From: NP936 sp002726085
Lineage (GTDB): Bacteria > Acidobacteriota > Vicinamibacteria > Vicinamibacterales > UBA8438
Assembly (NCBI GenBank): GCA_036012905.1
Contig: DASCQF010000189.1
Coordinates: 18,588-82,587 of the forward strand
DNA length: 64,000 nt
Direction of reading: 5' to 3'
Below the pieces are notes generated by a model. That model was not told where the DNA came from. It worked only from the letters and a program-made list of their open reading frames with translations, and searched no databases. The position numbers and the translations under genes are program-made. This document shows positions 55,236-63,891 of the stretch, in pieces (the first letter of the stretch is position 1; each line of letters starts with the position of its first letter).

Positions 55236-56740
55236 GAGTCGTCGAGGCCAGGAACACGGGCCGCCATACGCGGGAGCGGCACGGGCTCGATCTGCTCGCC
55301 GCTGGCACCAACGACCGGGACGACAAACTGCCGGTGCCCGTCGTCGTAGCCGCGCGCGAGCAACTCGGCCACGGACTGCTCGCGATCGGACCGCTCGTCG
55401 TAACACCCCATGAAATCGAATGGCCCGAGCGGATTATGGACCGGCTGAATCTCGAAGACCGCCTGGAACAGCCCGGCGCGGGATCTGACGGCGTCACCGA
55501 CTGCGGCCGATTCCATCGCAGACAGCGCCTCACCGATTCGACCGCGGCCATCACGTCGACCAGCCCTGAGTGAGTGCGGTCCGGTCGGCCCGGGCAATGC
55601 CGAGACGAGTATCACCTGGTCGGCGCCGGCCTGGGCCACCTCGTCGAGCAACCGCCCGACCGCGTCCGGTCGGTCGCACACCCGGTGCGTCTCGCCGCGC
55701 CAGCTGCTGCCTGAGGTGAAGCGCACCAGCCACGGCTCGGTCGCCACCGGCAGGCTGAGCGCCGCGGCAAACACGTCGAACCCGTGACGCCGAGCGGAAC
55801 CGGCCAGGTCGAACGCTTCCAGTTGTCGGTCGCCCGCTGACTCGCCGCTCTGACGTTGGAAGAACCGCCGCCGGTATGGCTCCGAGAGCAGCGCGAAGAC
55901 CAGATCGCGACGCGCATCGAGGTCGTGGGCCGTCACCAACAACTCGCGGAAACCGGGCTGGCCGAGATTCTCGGACAACAGTTCGGCGTATCGGCGCCCC
56001 AAATCCACGGGGCCGGGTCGTGCGACCGACGCGGCGCCACGCATCAGCTTCCAGAGCCCATCGGCGAACCATCCCCGTGCACGGCCGACATCGAGTGGTG
56101 CCCCCAGAAGCACCCACCAAAGCGTCCCCCGCGAACGACGCTGGTCACGGGCCCGCTTCCAGCCCAGACCAGCCGAACCAGCCACCACCGCGAGCAGAAG
56201 GGCCAACCCGGCCACAACGAGACGGGGCAACCAGATGGGCAGGGCCGCCGGCGCAAAGACCGACTCGACGAGCTGTCCAAAACCGGTCGCCAGCCAGGCG
56301 CCACCGTCCAGCCCGACCACCCGCAGGAGATAGGCCAGCGGATAGACGAGCGCCCCGAGCACCACAACGCCGAGTGGCAGCACCAGTACGCCGAGCGCAC
56401 CACCGAGAATGCAGGCAGCAGCGCGCAGCGCGGGTCGCCAGCGGTAGAGCCGCTTCGCGCTGGGGACACTCCAGAGCCCAGCCGGCTCCCACAGCTGTGC
56501 CGCACCATCGACCGCCGCAAAGGCTGCCCCCACCGCGCCGATGCCGCGCCCCGCCACCAGGTCGACTTTGACCCCGGCCTCGTGCAGCGCCCGCAGCACA
56601 CCGGCATGATACGCGCCGGCGGTGCCGGTGCCGGTCAACACCAGTGCCGTTCGGAGGTGAGGTGAGTAACTGGAAGCCGTGCGAGACGCCGTGGTCGGGA
56701 CCGTGGGCGGTGACTCGGCGTTCACAATGCGACGGTTCAC
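55232..56740 (-). CDS. Patatin-like membrane protein, predicted catalytically inactive
   Basis: 502 residues. LVLTGTGTAGAYHAGVLRAL is the oxyanion glycine loop of patatin phospholipases, but the nucleophile elbow G-x-S-x-G reads GRGIG (VAGRGIGAVGA): the Ser is Gly. Three to four membrane helices are inserted (~100-210), and a C-terminal part carries FDLAGSARRHGFDVFAAALS. Could be a membrane scaffold or lipid-binding pseudoenzyme. The ATG overlaps the stop of greA (ATGA), so it is cotranscribed and translationally coupled with it. Confidence 0.75.
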   Translation of the reverse strand: MNRRIVNAESPPTVPTTASRTASSYSPHLRTALVLTGTGTAGAYHAGVLRALHEAGVKVDLVAGRGIGAVGAAFAAVDGAAQLWEPAGLWSVPSAKRLYRWRPALRAAACILGGALGVLVLPLGVVVLGALVYPLAYLLRVVGLDGGAWLATGFGQLVESVFAPAALPIWLPRLVVAGLALLLAVVAGSAGLGWKRARDQRRSRGTLWWVLLGAPLDVGRARGWFADGLWKLMRGAASVARPGPVDLGRRYAELLSENLGQPGFRELLVTAHDLDARRDLVFALLSEPYRRRFFQRQSGESAGDRQLEAFDLAGSARRHGFDVFAAALSLPVATEPWLVRFTSGSSWRGETHRVCDRPDAVGRLLDEVAQAGADQVILVSALPGPTGPHSLRAGRRDGRGRIGEALSAMESAAVGDAVRSRAGLFQAVFEIQPVHNPLGPFDFMGCYDERSDREQSVAELLARGYDDGHRQFVVPVVGASGEQIEPVPLPRMAARVPGLDDS

Positions 56741-57201
56741 TCGCCGTGAATGGTGATGAGCTTCACGAGCTCGAACTCTCGGGTGCCGTTGGGAGTCGGC
56801 ACACTGACCTCGTCCCCCGCTTCCTTACCCACCAGCGCGCGGCCGATGGGCGAGGCGGTGGAGATCCAGCCCTTGTCCGGGTCCGCATCTTCCGGCATGA
56901 CCAACCGATAGACCACCGGCTTGCCGCCCCCTTCGAGGAGATGCACCGTGGAGCCGAACGCGGCACGGTCATCGGGAAGCCGATCCAGGTTCATCAGTGA
57001 CAGCTCGGCGACACGCTTGTGCAGCATGGACAGCCGCGCCTCGACGAGTGACTGACGCTCCTTTGCCGCCTGATACTCCGCGTTCTCGCGCAAGTCGCCC
57101 AGCTCACGCGCACGCTTGATCTCTTTCGGCAGTTCGTTCTTGAGCTCCCGGTCGAGCGTGCGAATCTCGTCCTCGAACCGTTTAATCAGTTCAGCTTTCA
57201 T
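56737..57201 (-). CDS. greA: Transcription elongation factor GreA
   Basis: 154 residues. Coiled-coil N-terminal domain (RELKNELPKEIKRARELGDL, REN-AEYQAAKERQ with the acidic tip) and FKBP-like C-terminal domain (STASPIGRALVGKEAGDEV). Rescues backtracked RNA polymerase. The internal ATG MKAELIKRFEDEI matches the normal start; a longer frame upstream is not conserved in kind. Confidence 0.94.
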   Translation of the reverse strand: MKAELIKRFEDEIRTLDRELKNELPKEIKRARELGDLRENAEYQAAKERQSLVEARLSMLHKRVAELSLMNLDRLPDDRAAFGSTVHLLEGGGKPVVYRLVMPEDADPDKGWISTASPIGRALVGKEAGDEVSVPTPNGTREFELVKLITIHGE

Positions 57202-57325
57202 ACCGTTCTGTCGTGTCCCGTTCCCCAAAGGACCGGACTCACTCGTCGCCAAAGATAGCACATCTGCTATGCTGACTTTCGCTGCTCGCCGGTCGGCTCT
57301 CAGGCCGGGCAGCAGAGCATAACTC

Positions 57326-58174
57326 GTGGAACAGATCACCAGCCGGCGCAACCCGATCGTGGCCCAGTTTCGTCAGGCCAGAGGTTCCGCCGCACCGACG
57401 GGATCCACCGTCTTGCTCGAAGGCCCGCGTCTGATTGCAGAAGCCCTGGGCGCAGGTGTACGGATCGATCTCGCGGCCGTCAGCACCGGAACGGCGACCA
57501 CACGTCGCTCGGCTGTCGTGTTCGATCGGCTCGACCCTTCCATCACCCGGCTAGTTCGTGTCTCGCCCACGGTAATGGACGCGCTCAGTCCCATGTCCAC
57601 GCCAAGTGGTCTCGTGGCGCTCGCCACCCTCGAATCGGCCGGCTTCGAGGCGGCGGCCCCAGCACCACGACCACTGGTCATCGGACTGATCGCTGTACAG
57701 GATCCCGGCAACACCGGAGCTGTCATTCGCGCCATAGAAGCCGGCGGGGCAACCGGCGTCGTCACTGTTGGCGGCGCCGACCCGTACGGATGGAAGGCGC
57801 TTCGGGGGGCGATGGGCAGCACGTTCCGTCTGCCGGTCGTCCGCTCCCTCGGTGCTGGCGACGTGCGGGCCGCAGCGGACGCTCTCGGGCTGCGCGTGCT
57901 TGCGGCAGTGCCGCGTGATGGTAGCTCGGTCTCAGACACCGACCTGAGGGGGCCATGCCTGATCTGGCTTGGGGGCGAGGGCGGGGGCCTCGACACAAAT
58001 GTCGTCGACACGGCAGACGATCTGATCTCGATCCCGATGCGCCCGCCGGTCGAATCGCTCAACATCGCCGTCGCCGCGGCCTTGATTGTCTACGAAGCGT
58101 CCAGGCAACGCGCCGGCGCCACGCCCAGAGCCACAACCGGCGCAAGTGGACAGCGTCCGAGGCGGTCGGCATGA
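57326..58174 (+). CDS. TrmH/SpoU-family RNA 2'-O-methyltransferase
   Basis: 282 residues. N-terminal substrate-binding domain (SRRNPIVAQFRQARG), then the SPOUT knot motifs: motif 1 QDPGNTGAVIRA, motif 2 LGGEGGGL, motif 3 SLNIAVAAALIVYEA. AdoMet-dependent 23S rRNA or tRNA methylation. GTG start. Its TGA overlaps the ATG of rarA. Confidence 0.92.
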   Translation: MEQITSRRNPIVAQFRQARGSAAPTGSTVLLEGPRLIAEALGAGVRIDLAAVSTGTATTRRSAVVFDRLDPSITRLVRVSPTVMDALSPMSTPSGLVALATLESAGFEAAAPAPRPLVIGLIAVQDPGNTGAVIRAIEAGGATGVVTVGGADPYGWKALRGAMGSTFRLPVVRSLGAGDVRAAADALGLRVLAAVPRDGSSVSDTDLRGPCLIWLGGEGGGLDTNVVDTADDLISIPMRPPVESLNIAVAAALIVYEASRQRAGATPRATTGASGQRPRRSA

Positions 58175-59580
58175 CACCAGGTTCGTTGTTCGACGAGCCG
58201 CCCACGCGGTCCGCCTCGGCGACGGCGCCACTTGCCGATCGCATGCGCCCCACCACCTTCGACGAGCTGACTGGTCAGGAGGATCTGCTCGGGCCGGGTC
58301 GGCCCCTGCGTCACGCCATCGAGCGCGACACGCTGCAGTCGATCATCCTCTGGGGCCCACCCGGCACCGGGAAGACGACCCTGGCGCGGTTGATCGCCAC
58401 AGTCACGAAGTCGCGGTTCGTCGCCTTCAGCGCGGTGCTCTCCGGCATCAAGGAAATCCGCGCCGTGATGGCGGTCGCCGAGGACAACCGGCGGCGTGGC
58501 GACCGACGCACCATCCTGTTCGTCGACGAGATCCACCGGTTCAACAAGGCGCAGCAGGACGCGTTTCTACCCCGCGTCGAAACGGGAGACATCGTGCTCG
58601 TCGGCGCCACCACCGAGAACCCCTCGTTCGAAGTCAACGCGGCGCTGCTGTCGCGGTCTCAGGTGTATGTGCTGCAGGCGCTGAGCGCGACAGACATCAC
58701 GACAATCCTCTCACGCGCCCTGACCGACGAGACCCGCGGACTGGGCAAGCAGAACCTCCGGGTGGACCCGGAGACGTTGGCGGCGATCGCCAGACACGCC
58801 AACGGCGACGCACGAGTCGCTTTGAACCTGCTCGAGCTTGGTGCAGCGGCCGCCGTCGCACGCACCGCCGAGTCGAACGGCACGGTCGGGGCCCGGCTCG
58901 ACCTGGAGCTGGCCTCCGAGACGATGCAACGACGAGCGCTCGTCTATGACAAGAACGGTGAGGAACACTTCAACCTGATGTCCGCGCTCCACAAGTCGAT
59001 GCGTAACAGCGACCCGGACGCAGCGGTCTACTGGCTCGCGCGAATGGTCGAAGCTGGTGAGGACCCGCTCTACATCGCCCGCCGGCTCGTCCGGTTTGCC
59101 AGCGAGGACGTCGGCATTGCCGACCCACAGGCGCTGACCATAGCGGTCTCAGCCAAAGAGGCGGTACACTTCATCGGTATGCCGGAGGGCAATACGGCGC
59201 TCGCGCAGGCGACCCTTTATCTGGCATCGGCGCCCAAGAGCAACGCTGTCTACACCGCCTATTCCAGGGCCGCTACCGATGCGCACAAGAACGTGGCCGA
59301 GCCGGTGCCGTTGCATCTGCGGAACGCACCCACCCGACTGATGAAACAACTCGACTACGGCAAAGGGTATCGCTACGCGCACGACGAGCCGGAAGCGGTC
59401 GCGGCGATGGACTGTCTGCCGGCTTCACTGCAGGGACGCCAGTACTACGTGCCGACCACGCGCGGCTTCGAGAAAGAGATCGGCCGCCGTCTAGACGCCT
59501 GGCGGCGCGTCAAGACGCGTCGGATGGCAGAACGCGAGACGCCGGGGGCCGGCGGAGAGGAACCCAGCGGCACCAAATGA
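58171..59580 (+). CDS. rarA: Replication-associated recombination protein RarA (MgsA)
   Basis: 469 residues. AAA+ ATPase of the clamp-loader clade: RMRPTTFDELTGQEDLLGPG, Walker A GPPGTGKTT (62-70), Walker B ILFVDEIHRFNKAQQDAFLP, sensor 1 GATTENPSFEVN, then the tetramerisation domain (KAPK-like ASAPKSNAVYTAYSRA, LRNAPTRLMKQLDYGKGYRY). Acts at stalled replication forks. ATGA overlap with the methyltransferase gene implies coupling. Confidence 0.96.
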   Translation: MTPGSLFDEPPTRSASATAPLADRMRPTTFDELTGQEDLLGPGRPLRHAIERDTLQSIILWGPPGTGKTTLARLIATVTKSRFVAFSAVLSGIKEIRAVMAVAEDNRRRGDRRTILFVDEIHRFNKAQQDAFLPRVETGDIVLVGATTENPSFEVNAALLSRSQVYVLQALSATDITTILSRALTDETRGLGKQNLRVDPETLAAIARHANGDARVALNLLELGAAAAVARTAESNGTVGARLDLELASETMQRRALVYDKNGEEHFNLMSALHKSMRNSDPDAAVYWLARMVEAGEDPLYIARRLVRFASEDVGIADPQALTIAVSAKEAVHFIGMPEGNTALAQATLYLASAPKSNAVYTAYSRAATDAHKNVAEPVPLHLRNAPTRLMKQLDYGKGYRYAHDEPEAVAAMDCLPASLQGRQYYVPTTRGFEKEIGRRLDAWRRVKTRRMAERETPGAGGEEPSGTK

Positions 59581-59615
59581 TCGTGACGACCCGACCGGAG
59601 CCAAGGGGATCTAAC

Positions 59616-59696
59616 ACGGCGCGCACGTGCGCGCTCGCGAGGGGGCGCAGGGGTCCCCCCAATCGACCGAGCCGGTGTGTGGGGCGGAGCCCCACG
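59616..59696 (-). repeat. GC-rich hairpin repeat (subfamily 2)
   Basis: Same block order as at 38751-38841 on the minus strand: GTGGGGCTCCGCCCCACA, CCGGCTCG, GGGGACCCC and GCGCGCACGTGCGCGC. Here it lies downstream of rarA on the plus strand and no minus-strand gene ends at it, so this copy is in the opposite sense to its neighbours. Confidence 0.7.
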
Positions 59697-59704
59697 TAAG
59701 GTAG

Positions 59705-59878
59705 ATGCCCGGAACGCTCTACTACCTAGGCCGCGGATTGCAGCTGCTCGGGATGGCGGCGCTGCTCGAGTCGATCTTGATTGCCGGCCCGCTCGGTCCA
59801 AGCCCCCGCATCTTCGGGTTCGGCGTCGCCGCCTTCATCGCAGGCTACCTCCTGGTGAAAAGGACCACTGGCGAGTAG
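59705..59878 (+). CDS. Small two-helix membrane protein
   Basis: 57 residues: MPGTLYYLGRGLQLLGMAAL with a first helix to ESILIAG, a PLGPSPRIF loop and a second helix (GFGVAAFIAGYLLV) ending in basic KRTTGE. The layout is credible for a conserved small protein following rarA. No family name known to me. Confidence 0.6.
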   Translation: MPGTLYYLGRGLQLLGMAALLESILIAGPLGPSPRIFGFGVAAFIAGYLLVKRTTGE

Positions 59879-59970
59879 ACGATAGAAGGCGGCAACGCCG
59901 CCGGACCCCGTCAGACAGACGCGAGCTACTTTCGGTCGTAGCCGTCCCAAGAGAAGGTGAGTTCAACCGG

Positions 59971-60459
59971 TCAATGCAACTGTGTTCGCGAGTCTATCAG
60001 CTGGACATCGGCGGCAATCCTCCCAGATCCATGCTGCGAGCGAATCGACGCCGACGGCCGGTTCAGGAATGTCAAAAGAGGCCCCAGCGCCTCAAGTGCC
60101 CGGTCCAGGCGCTCTACGTATGGATCAGTCGGCTGGTACTCGCGCCCGGCGGATAGAGCCGCAATCGCCTCGCGTATCTCTATCGGAGCGATGAAACCGT
60201 CGGCGATGTGCTCAATTGGCAAGGCTTCCAGGTCGTTGAGCACGCGGGTGACACTCGACCGTGGCTTGGCACGCGCGCTCGTCCCGCGCAGCCAGCCCTC
60301 CCGCGCCTCTTTCCGCCACCGCGAGAGCATGAACGGATGGATGTCGAGCGCCTGGGCCACCGCCTGCACTTCTACATCCGGCAGCTGGCTCAGCCGCACC
60401 GCTCGCTGTTTGAACTCCATACTGTAGCGCTGGACCTTCTTACGACCGGCCCGGGGCAT
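59971..60459 (-). CDS. IS3/IS911-type transposase OrfA-like protein with atypical C-terminus
   Basis: 162 residues. Residues ~8-60 (YSMEFKQRAVRLSQ, AVAQALDIHPFMLSRWRKEA) are the HTH_Tnp_1 domain of IS3-family OrfA. The usual leucine zipper and overlap into OrfB are missing; after RGTSARAKPRS comes SVTRVLNDLEALPIEHIADG and a helical tail that does not look like OrfA. No OrfB or terminal inverted repeats are seen nearby, so this is an IS remnant or a domesticated HTH protein. Confidence 0.6.
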   Translation of the reverse strand: MPRAGRKKVQRYSMEFKQRAVRLSQLPDVEVQAVAQALDIHPFMLSRWRKEAREGWLRGTSARAKPRSSVTRVLNDLEALPIEHIADGFIAPIEIREAIAALSAGREYQPTDPYVERLDRALEALGPLLTFLNRPSASIRSQHGSGRIAADVQLIDSRTQLH

Positions 60460-60637
60460 CGAACACCTCCTTGGTTAGGCGGAAGTGTCTACTTTATCGG
60501 AGGGCGCTCTCACGTGGTCATTGCAACATACCAGCAATTGCGTGGTAAGGAACCGTGGAGGTGTTGCGATGGGAGACACGCGCGTGCGAGGTGTGCGGCT
60601 GACCCGAGAGGAACCTTGGTTTCCGCCCGTTGATGGC

Positions 60638-61060
60638 CTACGAGATACCCTCGAGAGTGCCGTCGAGGGCCATCAGCCCTGTCTCGACACCAAGTTGTGG
60701 ATGCCGCACAGCGAGTTGCCTCCGAAACTCCGCCAGCGCTTCCCGATGGGTTCGGGTCTCGCAGGTGGCATCGGCGACCGCCGCCGCACCGTAGGCAATC
60801 TCTGCGGCGCCACAATCGCGATGGTTGATGGCGATGACCGTGGTGATTCGGTGCAATTCGACGGAGGCGTCAAGGTTGTCCCAGAACGTGGCGTGCCAAT
60901 TCTCGAATCTGGGCGCGACAACGCCAATGGCTGCGCCGGCCACGGTGAATTGGCTGTACCTTCCGGTGAGACCGCGTCCGGTGGTGTAGTTCGTGACGAG
61001 TTCCTGGAACCGCGGGTCGATACATGCCAAAACCATTGCCCTCGACGATCGTGTCTCCAA
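60638..61060 (-). CDS. Carbonic anhydrase-like protein (beta-class fold)
   Basis: 140 residues. Zinc ligands C13 (ACIDPRF, with the Asp-Arg dyad), H80 and C83 (NHRDCGA) match beta-carbonic anhydrases. Shorter than classical enzymes (~190-220), as in the small group of CA-like proteins. TTG is the annotated start; ATG 24 bases further in is possible. The reading in another frame upstream (MTISTNQTSRL) might be a lost N-terminus. Confidence 0.68.
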   Translation of the reverse strand: METRSSRAMVLACIDPRFQELVTNYTTGRGLTGRYSQFTVAGAAIGVVAPRFENWHATFWDNLDASVELHRITTVIAINHRDCGAAEIAYGAAAVADATCETRTHREALAEFRRQLAVRHPQLGVETGLMALDGTLEGIS

Positions 61061-61224
61061 CTGAGTCCTCCAGCCACGAATCCTGTTGGGTTTCTTAGTC
61101 GGCTCGTCTGGTTCGTGGAGATTGTCAACGTCTCGCGATTCTGCTGCGCGGCTAATGTGGTGATCGCAAGCGCAGCGCGCGAGCCAGATGTCTACCGCGA
61201 CTGCAGCAATCGCTTGTTAGCTCT

Positions 61225-61569
61225 TCACTCTTCCGCGAACATCTCCTGCAACGTCTGCAACACATCGTCGACCGTGGTAGATCCGAGCCGTCCGAGGCGC
61301 TTCGAGAGGCGAGCCCCATCCACAGTCCGGATCTGATCAACCGCGACGAAACCACAGCGTCGCTGAAAACGGCACGGGACCCGCCACGGATATCTCCGCC
61401 CGCCCGTTGTCATCGGTGCCACGATGGCCGTTCTGAGATGCCGATTGAGTTCGTCCGGAGAGATGATCAGGCAGGGCTTGGTCTTTCGGATCTCACTGCC
61501 CGTCGTCGGGTCCAGTGTCACGAGGTGCACATCGCCCCGTACTGGCGCCTGCTCCGTCACCACGTCCAC
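61225..61569 (-). CDS. MazF/PemK-type toxin
   Basis: 114 residues. RGDVHLVTLDPTTGSEIRKTKP and CLIISPDELN are the MazF N-terminal hallmark; TAIVAPMTTGGRRYP and GFVAVDQIRTVDGARL follow. Sequence-specific mRNA endoribonuclease by family. Its start overlaps the end of the antitoxin gene by 13 bases, the usual TA coupling. Confidence 0.93.
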   Translation of the reverse strand: MDVVTEQAPVRGDVHLVTLDPTTGSEIRKTKPCLIISPDELNRHLRTAIVAPMTTGGRRYPWRVPCRFQRRCGFVAVDQIRTVDGARLSKRLGRLGSTTVDDVLQTLQEMFAEE

Positions 61570-61814
61570 TCCTGCTCATCGAAGGACGTCGCCTGGTCAG
61601 GGTCGAGCAGTTCGTCGTCCATCCGGGCATGCATTTGCTGTGCGGCATCTTCCCAGCCCGCTCGGGCAGCCCGTGCTGCGGTGACCACAAGTCGACCGGG
61701 TTCGGCACGCAGTTCGACTTCGTCTGGCAGGTCTGCTTGGTCCAGCAGTATCTTCGGGACACGGAACCCGCGCGAGTTGCCGATTCGGACGATTCGCGTT
61801 GTTGCGGTAGGCAT
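61557..61814 (-). CDS. MazE/AbrB-type antitoxin
   Basis: 85 residues. N-terminal swapped-hairpin DNA-binding domain TTRIVRIGNSRGFRVPKILL, then an acidic disordered C-terminus (MDDELLDPDQATSFDEQEW) that would occupy the toxin's RNA site. The 5' region has a TGATTACA-TTGTAATCA palindrome right at the start (61813-61830), a good operator for autoregulation. Confidence 0.92.
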   Translation of the reverse strand: MPTATTRIVRIGNSRGFRVPKILLDQADLPDEVELRAEPGRLVVTAARAARAGWEDAAQQMHARMDDELLDPDQATSFDEQEWTW

Positions 61815-61830
61815 GTGATTACATTGTAAT
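61814..61830. promoter_or_regulatory. Palindrome at the antitoxin start, probable MazE operator
   Basis: TGATTACA-T-TGTAATCA, a perfect 8-bp inverted repeat directly upstream of the mazE-like ATG, where TA operons are normally autorepressed. Confidence 0.65.
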
Positions 61831-61953
61831 CACTTTGGCTGGGTTGACGCAACTGAGGAATCTGTCTGGCTAACGTCAGCGTTCACCTGCGGCCGCTGAG
61901 CGCGGACGAACGGCCGTCAGGTGCAACGCCTTGTTCGACGGGCTGTCACGACT

Positions 61954-62352
61954 TCAACCTCGCAGCCACTGCCAGCACTCGCGGGGACTCAGAATCGGTA
62001 TCGGCGCCACGGCTGCAATGTCCAGCAAGTCCTTGTCGCCTGTGACCAACGCGTCGGCCTGGCCCGCCACGGCCGACGCGAGCACCCAGACGTCGTCCGG
62101 GTCGCGAATCTCGAGGGCAGGTCTCGCGCTCGGCTTCGGGACTATGGTGTGCTCACGGAGTTCTCGCTCCGCCCGGATGACCTCAGCCGCGGGCACTCTG
62201 AAGCGCTGCCCAAGAACTCTGTTGAATTCCTGAAGATTGACCTCGCCGGTCAGCACCTCATGCTCGCTCAGCACCAGCCGGAACAAGTCCGCGCTCAGAC
62301 CACGCGCCGTGTACGCGCTGATCAGGACATTCGTATCGAAGAAGACCCTCAC
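61954..62352 (-). CDS. PIN-domain toxin (VapC-like, COG1569 type)
   Basis: 132 residues. Acidic residues of the PIN nuclease site: FFDTNVLISA, GEVNLQEFNRVL, DPDDVWVLASA and ALVTGDKDLLD. Probably an RNase toxin. Its ATG overlaps the stop of the RHH antitoxin gene by 4 bases. Confidence 0.9.
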   Translation of the reverse strand: MRVFFDTNVLISAYTARGLSADLFRLVLSEHEVLTGEVNLQEFNRVLGQRFRVPAAEVIRAERELREHTIVPKPSARPALEIRDPDDVWVLASAVAGQADALVTGDKDLLDIAAVAPIPILSPRECWQWLRG

Positions 62353-62567
62353 GAAACGTCCCGAAAGACGTCCTCATCCGTCAGATACCCGCGCGCCTCG
62401 GCATAGGGTGTCAGCCGCCGCCGGGTATGCTCGAAACGCATCAGGCTGAGCTGCCGACGCAACGCGTCCCGGACGACTTCGCTCCGCGTGCGACCCAGCT
62501 GCTCGCAAACCTCGTCGAGCTCCCTCTGCAGTTCAGCATCGAGTCGAATCGTGACGACTTCTTTCAT
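62349..62567 (-). CDS. Ribbon-helix-helix antitoxin
   Basis: 72 residues from the inner ATG: MKEVVTIRLDAELQRELDEV (RHH strand and helix 1), LGRTRSEVVRDALRRQL (helix 2), then a C-terminal tail. An ATG 36 bases upstream is possible. Partner of the PIN toxin in a coupled TA pair. Confidence 0.85.
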   Translation of the reverse strand: MKEVVTIRLDAELQRELDEVCEQLGRTRSEVVRDALRRQLSLMRFEHTRRRLTPYAEARGYLTDEDVFRDVS

Positions 62568-62689
62568 GTAATACAACGTATCACGGTCGACTTGGTGGTT
62601 CAATTCAGTATCCGTCGAACGTTAGATTTCAGCGGCGCCGGCGGAGCGACCCGTGCCGGCGTCCGCTGCAACCCGTGGTTAGCCATCGC

Positions 62690-63175
62690 CTACGGCTCTC
62701 GGAGAGCCCCTTGAGCCCGACGATTCCCCGATCGCGCAAAGATCGCCCACCGGCCGTCCTTTCTCGTCACTGTGTACAGCACATCGGCCTTGGCGATGAC
62801 GTTCCCAGCGGCATCGAGCCGAGCCCAGCGGCCCGCTACGTGAACGGTGTCTCCCAAGCGCTGCACGATTCTGCGGTCGTCCCAGACGGTGCGAGCCCAG
62901 TTGTCTTGTACCGAACCCCACAGAGCCGAGTCCCTCGCGACGTAGTCTTCCTTGGCCTCGAACTGGATGATCCTGGAGCCGTCCAGGATCACATGAGGAA
63001 AGTGGAGTGCTGCTGCGAACGTCTCAGAGTCCCGCGAGTTGAACCCGGCCAAGAAAGCGTCAAGCGCCTCCATGACCGCGGCGTCCTGTGCCTCGTTCGA
63101 TTGACCCCGTACGTCAACAGTGACGCTCGCCGCAAGCAGCAGAACTGAACCAAGACAGATTGGCGCTCTTCTCAT
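62690..63175 (-). CDS. Exported NTF2/SnoaL-like protein
   Basis: 161 residues. Signal peptide (ICLGSVLLLAASVTVDVRGQ). NTF2-like fold: ALDAFLAGFNSRDSETFAAA, HFPHVILDGSRIIQFEAKED and a terminal strand ADVLYTVTRKDGRWAIFA. Such cone-shaped proteins bind or isomerise small molecules; ligand unknown. Transcribed toward the TA pairs. Confidence 0.78.
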   Translation of the reverse strand: MRRAPICLGSVLLLAASVTVDVRGQSNEAQDAAVMEALDAFLAGFNSRDSETFAAALHFPHVILDGSRIIQFEAKEDYVARDSALWGSVQDNWARTVWDDRRIVQRLGDTVHVAGRWARLDAAGNVIAKADVLYTVTRKDGRWAIFARSGNRRAQGALREP

Positions 63176-63450
63176 ATCGCTCATCCCGGCTGATCGGATC
63201 GGGGTCGTCCACCTAACGTCACGAATGAGCCGCGCTCGTTCCTAAAGCGCCGCGCGTCGGCTCCATTCGATGGTTAGGTGTCCTGTGTTCTCGTGAGGTT
63301 CGCGCGATCCACCACCTTCATCATGAACCGTCCCTGCTGCTGTCGTTCTTCTCTACCCTCCGGGAGTTCGCGCCACGCACCACTCGTGATTCCACCGTCG
63401 GCGCACGAGACCGGCTGCAGCGCCTTTTATCAGTTGCTCTTCGATGGAAG

Positions 63451-63891
63451 TCAGCACAACGAGCCGGATGCGTCCGCCCCGTCCAACTCAGCCCTGATTC
63501 GCTCAAGCGTCGAACCCAACTCGTCGGTCGAACCCAGACGAACATAACAGCCGGCCGTATCCACGGCGAGGGCCTTCAAGTTCGAGTCTTCTCGAGTGCG
63601 GCGTTGGCTCACGCCGTCGAAATAGCGATTCTCGAAGCTGACGATGTAGATCGCGACCTTGGCAGAAGACGCTCGCTCAAGCGCGTCTCTCCAGCTGTTC
63701 TCACTGCCGTTATCATCGCCGTCGGTGGCAAGAACCAGAATCCTCCGAGCATCGAGGTTCTCCAGGGCGGTCGAAGCTGTGACAATCGCGTCGTACATGC
63801 GCGATCCGTTGCCAAACTGAAACTGCTCAAGAGCCGAGGCACAAAGAAGTGAAACGGTGAGAAGCCTCGGGCGACACTCAAAACCGGCCAT
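63451..63891 (-). pseudogene. VWA-domain protein, 5' end removed by an insertion sequence
   Basis: From GNGSRMYDAIVTASTALENL on, the frame is the second half of a VWA domain (RRILVLATDGDDNGSENSW, VAIYIVSFENRYF) with a helical tail. The MIDAS half and signal peptide are missing; the ~30 residues before are encoded by IS end sequence, not by VWA sequence. The parent gene was presumably like the intact exported VWA protein at 52725-53660. Truncation by the IS21-type element is the simplest reading. Confidence 0.7.

Noticed and set aside
53700..55406. 568-codon minus-strand open frame
   Set aside because: Antisense to the DHH phosphoesterase gene and without domain features.
63278..63547. 89-codon plus-strand frame
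   Set aside because: Mostly antisense to the VWA remnant and flank; Arg/Ser-rich with no signal or motif.
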